The notes under the pieces: generated by a model | What the model was told of the DNA's origin: nothing | Databases searched by the model: none | What the model saw: only the letters and a program-made list of their open reading frames with translations | Program-made: the position numbers and the translations under genes | Part shown: positions 9,017 through 18,522 of the stretch, piece by piece | Position numbering within the stretch: position 1 is the stretch's first letter | Layout: the number at the start of each line of letters is the position of its first letter | Source: Rhodospirillales bacterium | GTDB lineage: Bacteria > Pseudomonadota > Alphaproteobacteria > BOG-932 > Roseiterribacteraceae | NCBI GenBank assembly: GCA_028291365.1 | Contig: JAQGIE010000045.1 | Span: forward strand, 31,684-95,683 | Reading direction: 5' to 3' | Length of the DNA: 64,000 nucleotides

Positions 9017-12000
9017 ATGAGCACAAATCCTTCGCAGCCTTTCATCGTCCGCCCCGTCGCGACGACGTTGCTGATGGCGGCGATCTTGCTGGTCGGCCTG
9101 GTCTCGTTTCGCTTCCTGCCGCTGTCCGCGTTGCCGCAGGTCGATTATCCGACCATCCAGGTCCAGACCTTCTATCCCGGCGCATCGCCCGAGGTGATGA
9201 CGTCGTCGATCACCGCACCGCTCGAACGCCAGTTCGGGCAGATGCCCAACCTGACGCAGATGTCGTCGGTGTCATCGGCAGGTTCGTCGGTAATCACCTT
9301 GCAGTTCGGGCTCGACCTGGCGCTCGACGTCGCCGAACAGCAGGTCCAGGCCGCGATCAACGCGGCCGGCAATCTGCTGCCGGCCGATCTGCCGTCGCCG
9401 CCCATCTACGCCAAAGTCAATCCGGCCGACGCGCCGGTGCTCACCATGTCGCTGTCGTCGAAGACGATGAAGCTGACGCAGGTGCAGGATTTGGCGCAGA
9501 CGCGCCTGGCGCAGAAGATTTCGCAGATCGCGGGCGTCGGCCTGGTCACGATTTCGGGTGGGCAGCGTCCGGCCGTGCGCATCCAGGCCGATCCGCGCGC
9601 GCTCGCCGCCTACGGGCTGGCGATCGACGATCTGCGCACCACCATCGCCAACGCCAACGTGAACTCGCCCAAAGGGAATTTCGACGGGCCGTCGCGTTCC
9701 TACACGATCAACGCGAACGACCAGCTCAAAAGCGCGGCCGAGTACGAGAATCTCGTGGTCGCCTACAAGAATGGCGCGCCGGTGCGGCTGGGGGACGTCG
9801 GCGACGTGGTCGAGGGCGCCGAGAACAGCAAGCTCGCGGCCTGGGTCGATCGTACGCCCGCCGTGGTGCTGAACGTGCAACGCCAGCCGGGCGCCAACGT
9901 GATCGACACGGTCGACCGGATTCGCGCGCTGCTGCCCTCGCTGCAGGCGTCGCTGCCCGCGGCCGTCGAGCTGCGCGTGCTGACCGACCGCACCGTCACC
10001 ATCCGCGCCAGCGTCAACGACGTCGAGATCGAGCTGTGCCTCGCGGTCCTGCTGGTCGTGGCAGTGATCTACGCCTTCCTCGGCAATGCGCGCGCGACGA
10101 TCATTCCGTCGCTGTCGGTGCCGCTATCGCTGATCGGCACGTTCGCGTTCATGTATCTGGCGGGCTACAGCCTGAACAACCTGTCGCTGATGGCGCTCAC
10201 GATTGCCACCGGCTTCGTCGTCGACGACGCGATCGTGATGATCGAGAACATCGCGCGCTACATCGAAGAAGGCGAAGACCCGCTGCACGCGGCGCTGAAA
10301 GGCTCGCGGCAGATCGGCTTCACCATCGTGTCGCTGACCGTCTCGTTGATCGCGGTGCTGATCCCGCTCTTGTTCATGGGCGACGTGGTCGGCCGCCTGT
10401 TCCGCGAATTCGCGGTGACGCTGGCCGTGACGATCCTGATCTCGGCGGTCGTGTCGCTGACCCTGGTGCCGATGCTGTGCGCCAAGCTGCTCAAGCGGCC
10501 GAGCGAATATGAAGAGGGCCGTTTCGCGCGCTGGTCGCGCGAACGGTTCGACGCGCTGATCCACCAGTATGACCGCGCCCTGGTCTGGGTGCTGGCGCGC
10601 CAGAAGGCGACGTTGTGGGTCGCGTTCGGCACCTTGGTGCTGACGGGGCTGCTCTATGTCGTGGTGCCCAAGGGTTTCTTCCCGGTCCAGGATACCGGCC
10701 TGATCCAGGGCGTCAGCGAAGCCGCGCAGTCGATCTCGTTCAAGGCGATGTCCGAGCGGCAGCAGCAGATCGCCGATCTGGTGCTGCAGGATCCCGATGT
10801 CGAAAGCCTGACCTCGTTCATCGGCACCGACGGATCGAACGCGACGCTCAATGCCGGTCGCTTCCTGATCAATCTGAAGCCGCACAATCAGCGTTCCAAC
10901 GACGCGGTGCAGGTGATCCACAACCTGCAGGATCGTGTGTCGCACATCCCCGGCATCTCGCTGCTGATGCAGCCGGTGCAGGATCTGACGATCGACACGA
11001 CGTTCAGCCGCGCGCAGTACCAGTTCGTCCTCGAGACGACCGATCCGGCGCTGCTCGACAGCTGGGTGCCCAAGCTGGTCGACGCGTTGCGCGGCCATCC
11101 CGAACTCACCGACGTCGCCAGCGACCAGCAGCCCAATGGCCTGTCGGCCTATATCCGGATCGACCGCGACACCGCGGCGCGCTTCGGCGTCACGCCGGCG
11201 ACGATCGACCAGGCGCTCTACGACGCCTTCGGCCAGCGCATCATCTCGACCATCTTCACCCAGTCGACCCAGTATCGCGTGATCCTGGAAGCGTCGCCGG
11301 ACCTGCAGGGTTCGCTCGACTCGCTGGCACAGATCCGGATCCCGACCGCGGGCGGCGGGCAGGTTCCGCTGACCGCGATCGCCTCGGTCGAGCAGCGCGC
11401 GGCCCCGCTGCTGATCAATCACCGGGCGCAATTCCCCGCGGCAACGGTGAGCTTCAACGTCGCCCGCGGCGGATCGCTGGGTGCGGCCGTCGAGGCGATC
11501 ACGGCGGCTGAGCAGGAGATCGGTCTGCCGCTGTCGGTGCAGACGCGCTTCCAGGGGTCGGCGCTGGCGTTCCAGTCATCGCTCGGCAGCACGTTGCTGC
11601 TGATCGTGGCGGCGATCGTGACCGTGTATATCGTGCTGGGCGTTCTCTATGAGAGCTACATTCACCCGGTAACGATCCTTTCGACCTTGCCGTCGGCGGG
11701 CATCGGCGCGCTGCTGGCGCTGATCTTGTCGGGCCAGGATCTCGGCATCATCGGCATCATCGGCCTGGTGCTGCTGATCGGCATCGTGAAGAAGAACGCG
11801 ATCATGATGATCGACTTCGCGCTCGCTGCCGAACGCGAAGAGGGAAAATCGCCGTTGGAAGCGATCCATCAGGCCTGTCTGCTGCGCTTCCGTCCCATTC
11901 TGATGACCACGATGGCGGCGCTGCTGGGTGCCTTGCCGCTGATGCTCGGCACCGGCGTCGGTTCGGAACTGCGCCATCCGCTCGGCATCACCATCGTCGG

Positions 12001-12127
12001 CGGGTTGGTCGTGTCGCAGCTGCTGACCTTGTTCACGACGCCCGTCATCTATCTCGCCTTCGACCGGATCGCCCGCCGCGTCGACACGCCCGTCATCGAC
12101 GCAGACGATGAAGGGGTGCCGGCATGA
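9017..12127 (+). CDS. mdtB: RND multidrug permease (MdtB-like)
   Basis: An inner-membrane proton-driven drug exporter of 1036 residues with the standard duplicated six-helix plus large periplasmic-loop plan. The N-terminal [18 protein letters not shown] is TM1. The proton-relay aspartates lie in TM4 ([13 protein letters not shown]), and the TM10 lysine is in [12 protein letters not shown]. Both are present, so the pump should be active. In E. coli MdtB and MdtC form a mixed trimer with MdtA and TolC. The paralogue at 12255 follows, as in that system. The start has no strong ribosome site; the palindrome lies just upstream. Confidence 0.92.
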   Translation: MSTNPSQPFIVRPVATTLLMAAILLVGLVSFRFLPLSALPQVDYPTIQVQTFYPGASPEVMTSSITAPLERQFGQMPNLTQMSSVSSAGSSVITLQFGLDLALDVAEQQVQAAINAAGNLLPADLPSPPIYAKVNPADAPVLTMSLSSKTMKLTQVQDLAQTRLAQKISQIAGVGLVTISGGQRPAVRIQADPRALAAYGLAIDDLRTTIANANVNSPKGNFDGPSRSYTINANDQLKSAAEYENLVVAYKNGAPVRLGDVGDVVEGAENSKLAAWVDRTPAVVLNVQRQPGANVIDTVDRIRALLPSLQASLPAAVELRVLTDRTVTIRASVNDVEIELCLAVLLVVAVIYAFLGNARATIIPSLSVPLSLIGTFAFMYLAGYSLNNLSLMALTIATGFVVDDAIVMIENIARYIEEGEDPLHAALKGSRQIGFTIVSLTVSLIAVLIPLLFMGDVVGRLFREFAVTLAVTILISAVVSLTLVPMLCAKLLKRPSEYEEGRFARWSRERFDALIHQYDRALVWVLARQKATLWVAFGTLVLTGLLYVVVPKGFFPVQDTGLIQGVSEAAQSISFKAMSERQQQIADLVLQDPDVESLTSFIGTDGSNATLNAGRFLINLKPHNQRSNDAVQVIHNLQDRVSHIPGISLLMQPVQDLTIDTTFSRAQYQFVLETTDPALLDSWVPKLVDALRGHPELTDVASDQQPNGLSAYIRIDRDTAARFGVTPATIDQALYDAFGQRIISTIFTQSTQYRVILEASPDLQGSLDSLAQIRIPTAGGGQVPLTAIASVEQRAAPLLINHRAQFPAATVSFNVARGGSLGAAVEAITAAEQEIGLPLSVQTRFQGSALAFQSSLGSTLLLIVAAIVTVYIVLGVLYESYIHPVTILSTLPSAGIGALLALILSGQDLGIIGIIGLVLLIGIVKKNAIMMIDFALAAEREEGKSPLEAIHQACLLRFRPILMTTMAALLGALPLMLGTGVGSELRHPLGITIVGGLVVSQLLTLFTTPVIYLAFDRIARRVDTPVIDADDEGVPA

Positions 12128-12135
12128 CGATCCAT

Positions 12136-12252
12136 ATTCCCCGCGAAGCTTGTCCCGGCCCCCGAGCCGGGGGCGGGGATCTATTCAACCACCGCCGCGA
12201 TCTGCGTCGGTCCGCCCCGGCGGCCCGATGGATCCCCGCTTTCGCGGGGAAT
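12136..12252. repeat. Palindromic element between mdtB and mdtC, overlapping the mdtC ribosome site
   Basis: ATTCCCCGCGAA at 12136-12147 is the exact reverse complement of TTCGCGGGGAAT at 12241-12252. An inner hairpin CCCCCGAGCCGGGGG lies between. The right arm contains the GGGGA that serves as Shine-Dalgarno for the gene starting at 12255, so folding would hide it. This matches the CCCCGC-GAAAGC-GGGG repeats common in sphingomonads. Confidence 0.75.
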
Positions 12253-12254
12253 AA

Positions 12255-15200
12255 ATGAACATCTCCGAACCCTTCATCCGGCGTCCCGTCGCGACGACGC
12301 TGCTGACGATCGGCATCTTCCTCGCCGGCCTGGTCGCCTATTTCCTGCTGCCGGTTTCGCCGCTGCCGCAGATCGACATTCCGACCATCCAGGTCCAGGC
12401 GGTCATGGCGGGGGCCAGCCCCGAAGACATGGCGATTTCGGTGGCGACGCCGCTCGAACGGCGGCTCGGCCAGATCGCCGACGTCACCGAGATGACGTCG
12501 CAAAGTTCGGTTGGCAGCACGCGCATCGTGCTGCAGTTCGGGCTCAACCGCGACATCGACGGGGCGGCGCGCGACGTGCAGGCGGCGATCAACGCCTCGC
12601 GCGTCGACCTGCCGACGTCGCTGCGGTCGAACCCGACCTATCGCAAATTCAACCCGGCCGACCAGCCCGTCGTCATGTTGACGATGCAGTCGGCGACCAT
12701 GTCGCCGGGTCAGATCTTCGACGCCGCTTCGATCGTGCTGCAGCAGAAGATCAGCCAGCTTCCGGGCGTCGGACAGGTGCAGATCTTCGGCAGTTCGAAC
12801 CCCGCAGTCCGGGTCGAGATCAATCCGAAGGCGCTGTGGAAATATGGCATTGGCCTCGACGACGTGCGCGCCGCCCTGTCGAGCGCCAACGCCAATGCGC
12901 CCAAGGGCCAGATCGAGCAGGGCGAGCTGCGCTTCCAGCTCTACACCAACGACCAGGCGCGCAGCGCCGACGAGTATCGGCCGCTGGTGGTCGCATATCG
13001 CAACGGGGCAGCGGTGCGGCTGGGCGACGTCGCCGAGGTGGTGGATTCGGTCGAGGATCTGCGCAACCAGGGTCTCACCAACGGCAAGCCCGCCATCATC
13101 GTCCAGGTGCAGCGGCAACCCGGCGCCAACATCATCGACATGGTCGATCGCGTCAAAGCGCTGATGCCGGAATTGCAGGCATCGATCCCGCCGCAGATCG
13201 ACCTCAAGCTCGGCGTCGATCGTACCGTATCGATCCGGCGCTCGCTGATCGAGGTCGAGCGCACCCTGGTCATTTCGGTGCTGCTGGTGATCGGCGTCGT
13301 CTTCATCTTCCTGCGCGACGCGCGCGCCACGCTGGTGCCCGCGGTTGCCGTGCCGGTGTCGTTGGTGACCGCCTTCGGGTTCATGTATCTGCTCGGCTAC
13401 AGCCTGAACAACATGTCGCTGATGGCGCTGACGGTCGCGACCGGCTTCGTCGTCGACGACGCCATCGTGGTGCTGGAAAATACCAAGCGCCATATCGAAG
13501 CGGGGATGGGCCGCTATCGCGCGGCACTGCTCGGCGCGCGGGAAGTCGGATTCACCGTGCTGTCGATGAGCATCTCGCTCGTCGCGGTGTTCATGCCGAT
13601 CCTGCTGATGGGCGGCCTGCCGGGGCGGTTCTTCCGCGAATTCGCCGTCGTGCTCACGACGTCGATCCTGGTTTCGATGGTGGTGTCGCTGACCACCACG
13701 CCGATGATGTGCGCGCTGCTGTTGCACGACCACAAGCACAAGCCCAGGGCCGCCCGCCGGTCGCGCCTGCTCGACAAGTTCGAACAGGGCTTCGCGTGGC
13801 TGACGCGCAAATATGAAGGCGGCCTGATGTGGTCGCTGCGCAATGGGCGGCTGGTGCTGCTGATCCTGCTGATCACCATCGTGCTCAACGTCTATCTCTA
13901 CATCATGGTGCCGAAGGGTTTTTTCCCGCAGCAGGATACCGGCCTGCTGTTCGCGGGGCTGCGCGGCGACCAGAGCATCTCGTTCCAGGCGATGCAGAAG
14001 AAGATCGCCGACTTCCAGGACATCCTGCTCAAGGATCCGGCGGTCGAAACGGTGATCGGATTCAGCGGCGGCGGGCGCGGCGGTGCCAATAGCGGCAACA
14101 TGTTCGTGCAGCTGAAGCCGCGGAATGAGCGCGACCCTACCGACGAGGTGATGAACCGGCTGCGGCCGAAATTGTCGTCGGTGCCGGGCGCGCAGGCGTT
14201 CATGGCGCAGGTCGGCGACATTCCCGGCCAGGGCGGACGCCAGGGCAACGGCACCTATCAATATACGCTGCTCGGCGACGATCTGAACGAAGTGCGCAAA
14301 TGGTCGTTGGCCTTGCGCGACGAACTGCAGCAGAACGCGGCTGAATTGACCGACGTCAATTCGGACCAGGAAGACAAGGGCCTCGAAGTCGCGCTGCAGA
14401 TCGATCGCGACACGGCGGCGCGGCTTGGGATCCAGACCAGCCAGATCGACAATGCGCTGTATGACGCGTTCGGCCAGCGCCAGGTCTCGACCATCTTCAA
14501 CGCCGTCAACCAATATAAGGTGGTGATGGAGGTCGAACCGCGTTTCTGGCAGAGCCCCGAGACGCTGAACGAAGTCTATGTTCCGACCTCGGGCGGCGCC
14601 CCAGCCGGCAGCAAGGCGACCAATGCGCTCGCCGGCACCTTCAGCACGCAATCGACCGGCACGGGCGGCGCCGCCAACCAGACGACGGCGGCCAACGCGG
14701 CCAACGCCGCCGCCAGCGTCAGCGTGCGCAACGCGTCGCAGAATCGGATCGGCAGCACGGCGGGCGCGGGCACCAACACCGGGTCGGCGGTGTCGACCTC
14801 GTCGTCGAACATGGTCCCGCTATCGGCCATCGCGAGCTGGGGCCCGGGCACGACGCCGCTCTCGGTCAACCATCAGGGCCCGTACGTCGCCACGACGATT
14901 TCGTTCAACACCGCCAGCGGCGTGTCGTTGAGCCAGGCGACCGAGGCGATCAAGGCGGCCGAGGCGCGCATCAAAATGCCGAGCTCGGTGATCGGCGAAT
15001 TCGCGGGCAGCGCGCGGCAATTCCAGCAGACGACCGGCAGCACGCCGATCCTGCTGCTCGCCACCTTGCTCGCCGTCTATATCGTGCTCGGCATCCTGTA
15101 CGAGAGCTACGTGCATCCGCTGACGGTGCTCTCGACCCTGCCGTCGGCGGGCATCGGGGCGCTCCTGGCGATGTTGCTGTTCAACATCGAGTTCGGCCTG

Positions 15201-15569
15201 ATCTCGTTGATCGGCGTCATCCTGCTGATCGGCATCGTCAAGAAGAACGCGATCATGATGATCGACTTCGCGCTCGACGCCGAACGCACCCGCGGCCTGG
15301 ACAGTCTGTCGGCGATTCGCGAAGCCTGTCTGCTGCGCTTTCGCCCCATCATGATGACGACGGCCGCCGCGATGCTGGGTGCGTTGCCGCTGGCGCTCGG
15401 TTCGGGTGACGGCGCCGAGCTGCGGCAGCCATTGGGTATTTCGATCTTCGGCGGTCTGCTCCTCAGCCAGCTGCTGACACTGTTCACCACGCCGGTGATC
15501 TATCTCGCGCTCGACAAGCGCCGCCGCAAGGATCGGGCGGTGAACGCGGCTTTGGTGCCGGCGGAATGA
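12255..15569 (+). CDS. mdtC: RND multidrug permease (MdtC-like) with low-complexity insertion
   Basis: The second RND permease of the operon, 1104 residues, homologous to the upstream gene. Proton-relay residues are present ([13 protein letters not shown] in TM4, [12 protein letters not shown] in TM10). It is longer than usual because of about 70 residues rich in Ala, Ser, Thr, Gly and Asn at roughly 783-851, just before MVPLSAIASW, in the loop region of the second periplasmic domain that faces the outer-membrane partner. The start ATG follows GGGGA inside the palindrome arm. It should pair with the MdtB-like protein in a heterotrimer. Confidence 0.92.
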   Translation: MNISEPFIRRPVATTLLTIGIFLAGLVAYFLLPVSPLPQIDIPTIQVQAVMAGASPEDMAISVATPLERRLGQIADVTEMTSQSSVGSTRIVLQFGLNRDIDGAARDVQAAINASRVDLPTSLRSNPTYRKFNPADQPVVMLTMQSATMSPGQIFDAASIVLQQKISQLPGVGQVQIFGSSNPAVRVEINPKALWKYGIGLDDVRAALSSANANAPKGQIEQGELRFQLYTNDQARSADEYRPLVVAYRNGAAVRLGDVAEVVDSVEDLRNQGLTNGKPAIIVQVQRQPGANIIDMVDRVKALMPELQASIPPQIDLKLGVDRTVSIRRSLIEVERTLVISVLLVIGVVFIFLRDARATLVPAVAVPVSLVTAFGFMYLLGYSLNNMSLMALTVATGFVVDDAIVVLENTKRHIEAGMGRYRAALLGAREVGFTVLSMSISLVAVFMPILLMGGLPGRFFREFAVVLTTSILVSMVVSLTTTPMMCALLLHDHKHKPRAARRSRLLDKFEQGFAWLTRKYEGGLMWSLRNGRLVLLILLITIVLNVYLYIMVPKGFFPQQDTGLLFAGLRGDQSISFQAMQKKIADFQDILLKDPAVETVIGFSGGGRGGANSGNMFVQLKPRNERDPTDEVMNRLRPKLSSVPGAQAFMAQVGDIPGQGGRQGNGTYQYTLLGDDLNEVRKWSLALRDELQQNAAELTDVNSDQEDKGLEVALQIDRDTAARLGIQTSQIDNALYDAFGQRQVSTIFNAVNQYKVVMEVEPRFWQSPETLNEVYVPTSGGAPAGSKATNALAGTFSTQSTGTGGAANQTTAANAANAAASVSVRNASQNRIGSTAGAGTNTGSAVSTSSSNMVPLSAIASWGPGTTPLSVNHQGPYVATTISFNTASGVSLSQATEAIKAAEARIKMPSSVIGEFAGSARQFQQTTGSTPILLLATLLAVYIVLGILYESYVHPLTVLSTLPSAGIGALLAMLLFNIEFGLISLIGVILLIGIVKKNAIMMIDFALDAERTRGLDSLSAIREACLLRFRPIMMTTAAAMLGALPLALGSGDGAELRQPLGISIFGGLLLSQLLTLFTTPVIYLALDKRRRKDRAVNAALVPAE

Positions 15570-15598
15570 ACGATTTCTCTCTGCTCGGAAGAACAAGA

Positions 15599-17071
15599 AT
15601 GAACCGGATGTCGAAGAAGAGCAGCGCGGCGTTGCTGTCGCTTCTACTCGCCAGCTGCACCGTCGGCCCCGACTATGTGCGTCCGACCACCGACATTCCC
15701 GCCGCCTTCAAGGAGCAGGCGGGATGGAAGCCGGCGAACCCGGCCGACAGCGCGCCGCGCGGCGAGTGGTGGCGCGCCTTCCACGACTCGACGCTCGATA
15801 ACCTGCAGGTGCGGCTGCTCGACGCCAACCAGTCGCTGCGCGTTGCCGAAGCCAATTACCGCCAGGCGACGGCGCTCACCGATCAGGCCCGGGCGCAGCT
15901 CTTCCCGACGCTCGGCGCCAGTTTCGACGCGACGCGCAGCGGCACGTTCGATCGCGGCAACGCGGCGCCGTCGAACCTGCCCGCCGGCACCAATGTTTCG
16001 TCGGGCGGCGGTACGCGCACGAACTATAGCGCCAGCCTGAACGCCAGCTGGGACATCGATCTGTGGGGCCGCATCCGGCGCACGATCGAATCGCAGAATG
16101 AAAGCGCGCTCGCCAGCGCCGCCGATCTCGCCAATGCGCGCTTGTCGCTGCAGGCGCAGCTCGCCAGCGCCTATGTGCAGCTTCGCTTCGAGGACGAGCT
16201 GCAGCGGCTGCTCGACGCCACGGTCGAGGCCTTTACGCGCGCGCTCAAGATCACCCAGAACCAGTACGGCGCCGGTTTCGCCATGCGATCCGACGTTGAC
16301 CAGGCGCAGACCCAGCTCGAACAGACGCGTGCACAGGCGATCGCGGTCCGAAGTTCGCGCCAGCAGTTCGAACATGCGATCGCAGTGCTGGTCGGCACCC
16401 CGCCCGCCAATTTCGATCTGGCCCCGGGGCGCTTGGCCCTGAGTCTGCCGCAAGTTCCGATGGCGCTGCCGTCGACCTTGCTCGAACGCCGGCCCGACGT
16501 GGCGTCGTCCGAACGTCTCGTCGCATCGGCGAATGCCCAGATCGGTGTCGCCATCGCGGCCTGGTTCCCCGACCTGTCGCTGTCGGGCTCGTACGGAGTC
16601 AGCGGGTCGCCGATCGGAAAACTGTTCCGCGCCTCGAACGCGGCCTGGTCGGCGGGCGCCAGCGTGGCCGAAACCATCTTCGATGCCGGCGCGCGCTCGG
16701 CCCGGGTCGAGCAGACACGTGCCGCCTATGATGGGACGGTCGCGCAATATCGCCAGACCGTGCTGACCGCGCTGAGCCAGGTCGAAGACCAGCTCGTCGC
16801 GCTCGACACGCTCGAGCGGCAGGGCAAGGCCCAGGCGGCAGCGCTCAGCGCAGCGCGCAGCGCGGAACAGTCGATCCTCGATCAGTACCGCGCCGGCCGC
16901 GTCGCCTATACCAGCGTCGTGCAGGCGCAGACGGCGGCCCTGTCGGCCGAACAGTCCTCGCTTGCGGTGCATCAGAACCAGCTGCTGGCCGCGGTGACGC
17001 TGATCCAGGCGCTGGGCGGCGGCTGGGACGGCACCGCCGCAGGTGCCGTGGTGCAGCCGGCCGCCAACTAG
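15599..17071 (+). CDS. RND outer-membrane factor lipoprotein (NodT/OprM family)
   Basis: The TolC-type outer-membrane exit duct of the pump. The lipobox LLASC follows a short basic hydrophobic signal (MSKKSSAALLSLLLASC), so the mature protein is N-acylated. VGPDYVRP after the Cys is typical of the NodT family. Two OEP repeats cover the rest, with LNASWDIDLWGRIRR and the C-terminal VYTSVVQAQ-like segment. ATG 15599 puts the lipobox about 20 residues in and has GGAAG upstream. An earlier ATG at 15566 overlaps the mdtC stop and would give 501 residues. It completes the four-gene efflux operon. Confidence 0.9.
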   Translation: MNRMSKKSSAALLSLLLASCTVGPDYVRPTTDIPAAFKEQAGWKPANPADSAPRGEWWRAFHDSTLDNLQVRLLDANQSLRVAEANYRQATALTDQARAQLFPTLGASFDATRSGTFDRGNAAPSNLPAGTNVSSGGGTRTNYSASLNASWDIDLWGRIRRTIESQNESALASAADLANARLSLQAQLASAYVQLRFEDELQRLLDATVEAFTRALKITQNQYGAGFAMRSDVDQAQTQLEQTRAQAIAVRSSRQQFEHAIAVLVGTPPANFDLAPGRLALSLPQVPMALPSTLLERRPDVASSERLVASANAQIGVAIAAWFPDLSLSGSYGVSGSPIGKLFRASNAAWSAGASVAETIFDAGARSARVEQTRAAYDGTVAQYRQTVLTALSQVEDQLVALDTLERQGKAQAAALSAARSAEQSILDQYRAGRVAYTSVVQAQTAALSAEQSSLAVHQNQLLAAVTLIQALGGGWDGTAAGAVVQPAAN

Positions 17072-17159
17072 GGCTGCGAGCGCGGCGCTTGCTGCGCCGG
17101 CTGCAAATCCCTATGCCGGATCGACGCGGCCAAGCGCCGCACGATCTGGAGATCGCAGC

Positions 17160-17546
17160 ATGAACGACCTTTCCGGCCTGCATTTCCGTCTCGCCGTTCT
17201 GTATGCGATCGCCGCGCTCACGCTCGGCAATTTCATGGGAGCGACCCATGATTTCGGCATGCGCACCGTGCATGTTCACCTGAACCTGCTGGGCTGGGTC
17301 TCAGCCTCGATCTATGGCGTCTATCTGCGCCTGCATCCGGCGGTGGCGTCGACGCGCCTCGCGCGCGTGCATTTCGTCGTCGCCCATGTCGGCTTCATCA
17401 TCTTCGTCACCGGCTTGGCGATGTTGATGCAGACCGACGAACAACAGGGCGCGCCATTGACCGGTATCGGCGGGCTGTTGTCGCTGCTGGGCATGATTTT
17501 GTTCGCGGTGCTGGTGTTCCGCACCAAGCGGCCGGTAGCGGTCTAG
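17160..17546 (+). CDS. Small heme-copper-oxidase-subunit-I-like membrane protein
   Basis: A 128-residue membrane protein with four hydrophobic segments. It contains HFRLAVLYAIAALTLGNFMG, VHVHLNLLGWVSASIYGVYL and HFVVAHVGFIIFVTGLAML, with several histidines at membrane edges. This resembles the N-terminal part of cbb3 oxidase subunit I (CcoN/FixN), where such His residues bind heme, but it is far too short to be an oxidase. Similar short proteins are usually left unnamed. The start ATG follows a GGAG/GATCGCAGC leader. A strong hairpin at 17559 ends the transcript. The role is unknown; heme binding is an inference. Confidence 0.7.
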   Translation: MNDLSGLHFRLAVLYAIAALTLGNFMGATHDFGMRTVHVHLNLLGWVSASIYGVYLRLHPAVASTRLARVHFVVAHVGFIIFVTGLAMLMQTDEQQGAPLTGIGGLLSLLGMILFAVLVFRTKRPVAV

Positions 17547-17558
17547 CGACCAGATAAA

Positions 17559-17595
17559 GATCGGGGCCGCTGTCGCTTGGACAGCGGCCCCGATC
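17559..17595. terminator. Strong hairpin terminator between convergent genes
   Basis: A perfect 16-bp GC-rich stem (GATCGGGGCCGCTGTC with GACAGCGGCCCCGATC) closes a five-base loop. It separates the small membrane protein gene from the convergent Spy-like gene. The T tract is poor (GGTTG), so it may work with help or as a bidirectional barrier. Confidence 0.7.
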
Positions 17596-17616
17596 GGTTG
17601 CGCGATCCGGATCGGA

Positions 17617-18150
17617 TCAGCGCGGGCCCATCTCGTGCGGACCGCCGTGAGGCATGCCGCCGTGATGCAGCAGACGGTCAGCCGCCTTCTTCTGGTCGTC
17701 GCTGAGCGACGCGTAGAGCGGCTTGGCCGCGGTCAGCAGCTCGTCGAGCTCCTTGGCGCGCTGGGTCAGGTGCTGCTGCTGGAACTGCAGCATCTCGATT
17801 CCGTTGGGGCCTGCCGGCGGCGTCTTGCCGTCATGCGCGCCTTCGAAGCGGGCGCGCCTCTTCTTGACGTCCTCGTCATGCGCCTTGGCGTGCTTGCGCA
17901 CGACGTCCGCCACCGCGTTCCACTGCGCTTCCTGCTGCGGCGTGATTTTCAGGCTCGCCTTGGCGAAGGCGAGCATCGGCTCGACGCGCTCGCTCGGCAG
18001 CGGCCTCGGCGCGCCGTGGTGATGTTCCATCGCCGCCGGGCCCGGGCCCCCGCCCGGACCCGCCGGCGGAGTCTGCGACCAGGCATGCAGCGCGATCGAC
18101 ATGCCTCCGGCAAACAGGGCGGCGAATCCCGCCAGCACAACGCGTTTCAT
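17617..18150 (-). CDS. Spy/CpxP-like periplasmic chaperone (LTXXQ motif)
   Basis: A periplasmic, mostly helical protein of 177 residues. The Sec signal is MKRVVLAGFAALFAGGMSIALHA. A Pro/Gly/His-rich linker (MEHHHGAPRPLP) follows, then helices containing the two characteristic repeats LKITPQQEAQWN and ASLSDDQKKAAD (LTxxQ type). The C-terminus is His/Gly-rich (LLHHGGMPHGGPHEMGPR) and could bind metal. Spy and CpxP proteins limit envelope protein aggregation. No CpxAR or other two-component pair adjoins it. It diverges from the autotransporter gene. Confidence 0.8.
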   Translation of the reverse strand: MKRVVLAGFAALFAGGMSIALHAWSQTPPAGPGGGPGPAAMEHHHGAPRPLPSERVEPMLAFAKASLKITPQQEAQWNAVADVVRKHAKAHDEDVKKRRARFEGAHDGKTPPAGPNGIEMLQFQQQHLTQRAKELDELLTAAKPLYASLSDDQKKAADRLLHHGGMPHGGPHEMGPR

Positions 18151-18522
18151 TCTTCGTCCTCGTCTGATTCATTGAAATCGGTGGGCGGATCCTAGAGGGA
18201 TGCGCCGCGACAGCGAGCCCGACTTGGTAACGATTTCTACAGGTCCGGCTGCGGGCTCCGGCTGGGCGTGGATGGAAGACCCACACCGGCGGCAAGCCTG
18301 TCGGCGGCTCAGGTAACGGCCTGCATCATCGGCGTGTGGCTGGAATCGGAAGGCCCACCCGAAGGCCATAGGATTTGTTACCGTTTATCATTCTCGTGTG
18401 TCGGCGCGTAGCACCCGTCGCGGCCTCTGCCCGGTCTGCGCCCCGCGTCGCGCGCGACTGTGAAACCTGCCGTTGCGCAACTTCGCTGGCTGATTTCGCG
18501 CGCTGCGCCCACCACACCGAGG
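18151..18522. other. Long divergent leader with possible structured RNA
   Basis: A 372-bp gap between the Spy-like gene and the autotransporter. It carries both promoters. At 18281-18339 CCACACCG...CGGCGTGTGG closes a region with two smaller self-complementary units (AGCC...GGCT and AGG...CCT), which could fold as a multi-branch junction. It does not match any riboswitch consensus I can recall. Two short open frames here look spurious. Confidence 0.35.

Noticed and set aside
12093-14651. Long open frame antisense to mdtC
   Set aside because: It is a shadow of the high-GC RND gene: its composition is Arg/His/Asp/Gln-rich, it has no domain, and the plus strand encodes a complete permease.
18241-18360. 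Cobalamin or c-di-GMP riboswitch
   Set aside because: I compared the conserved cores from memory; the required GCAAACC-type and GCCACTG-type core sequences are not present in either orientation.
18169-18369. Short minus-strand frame upstream of the Spy-like gene
   Set aside because: Mixed composition, overlaps the likely promoters and has no ribosome site or homology that I can see.
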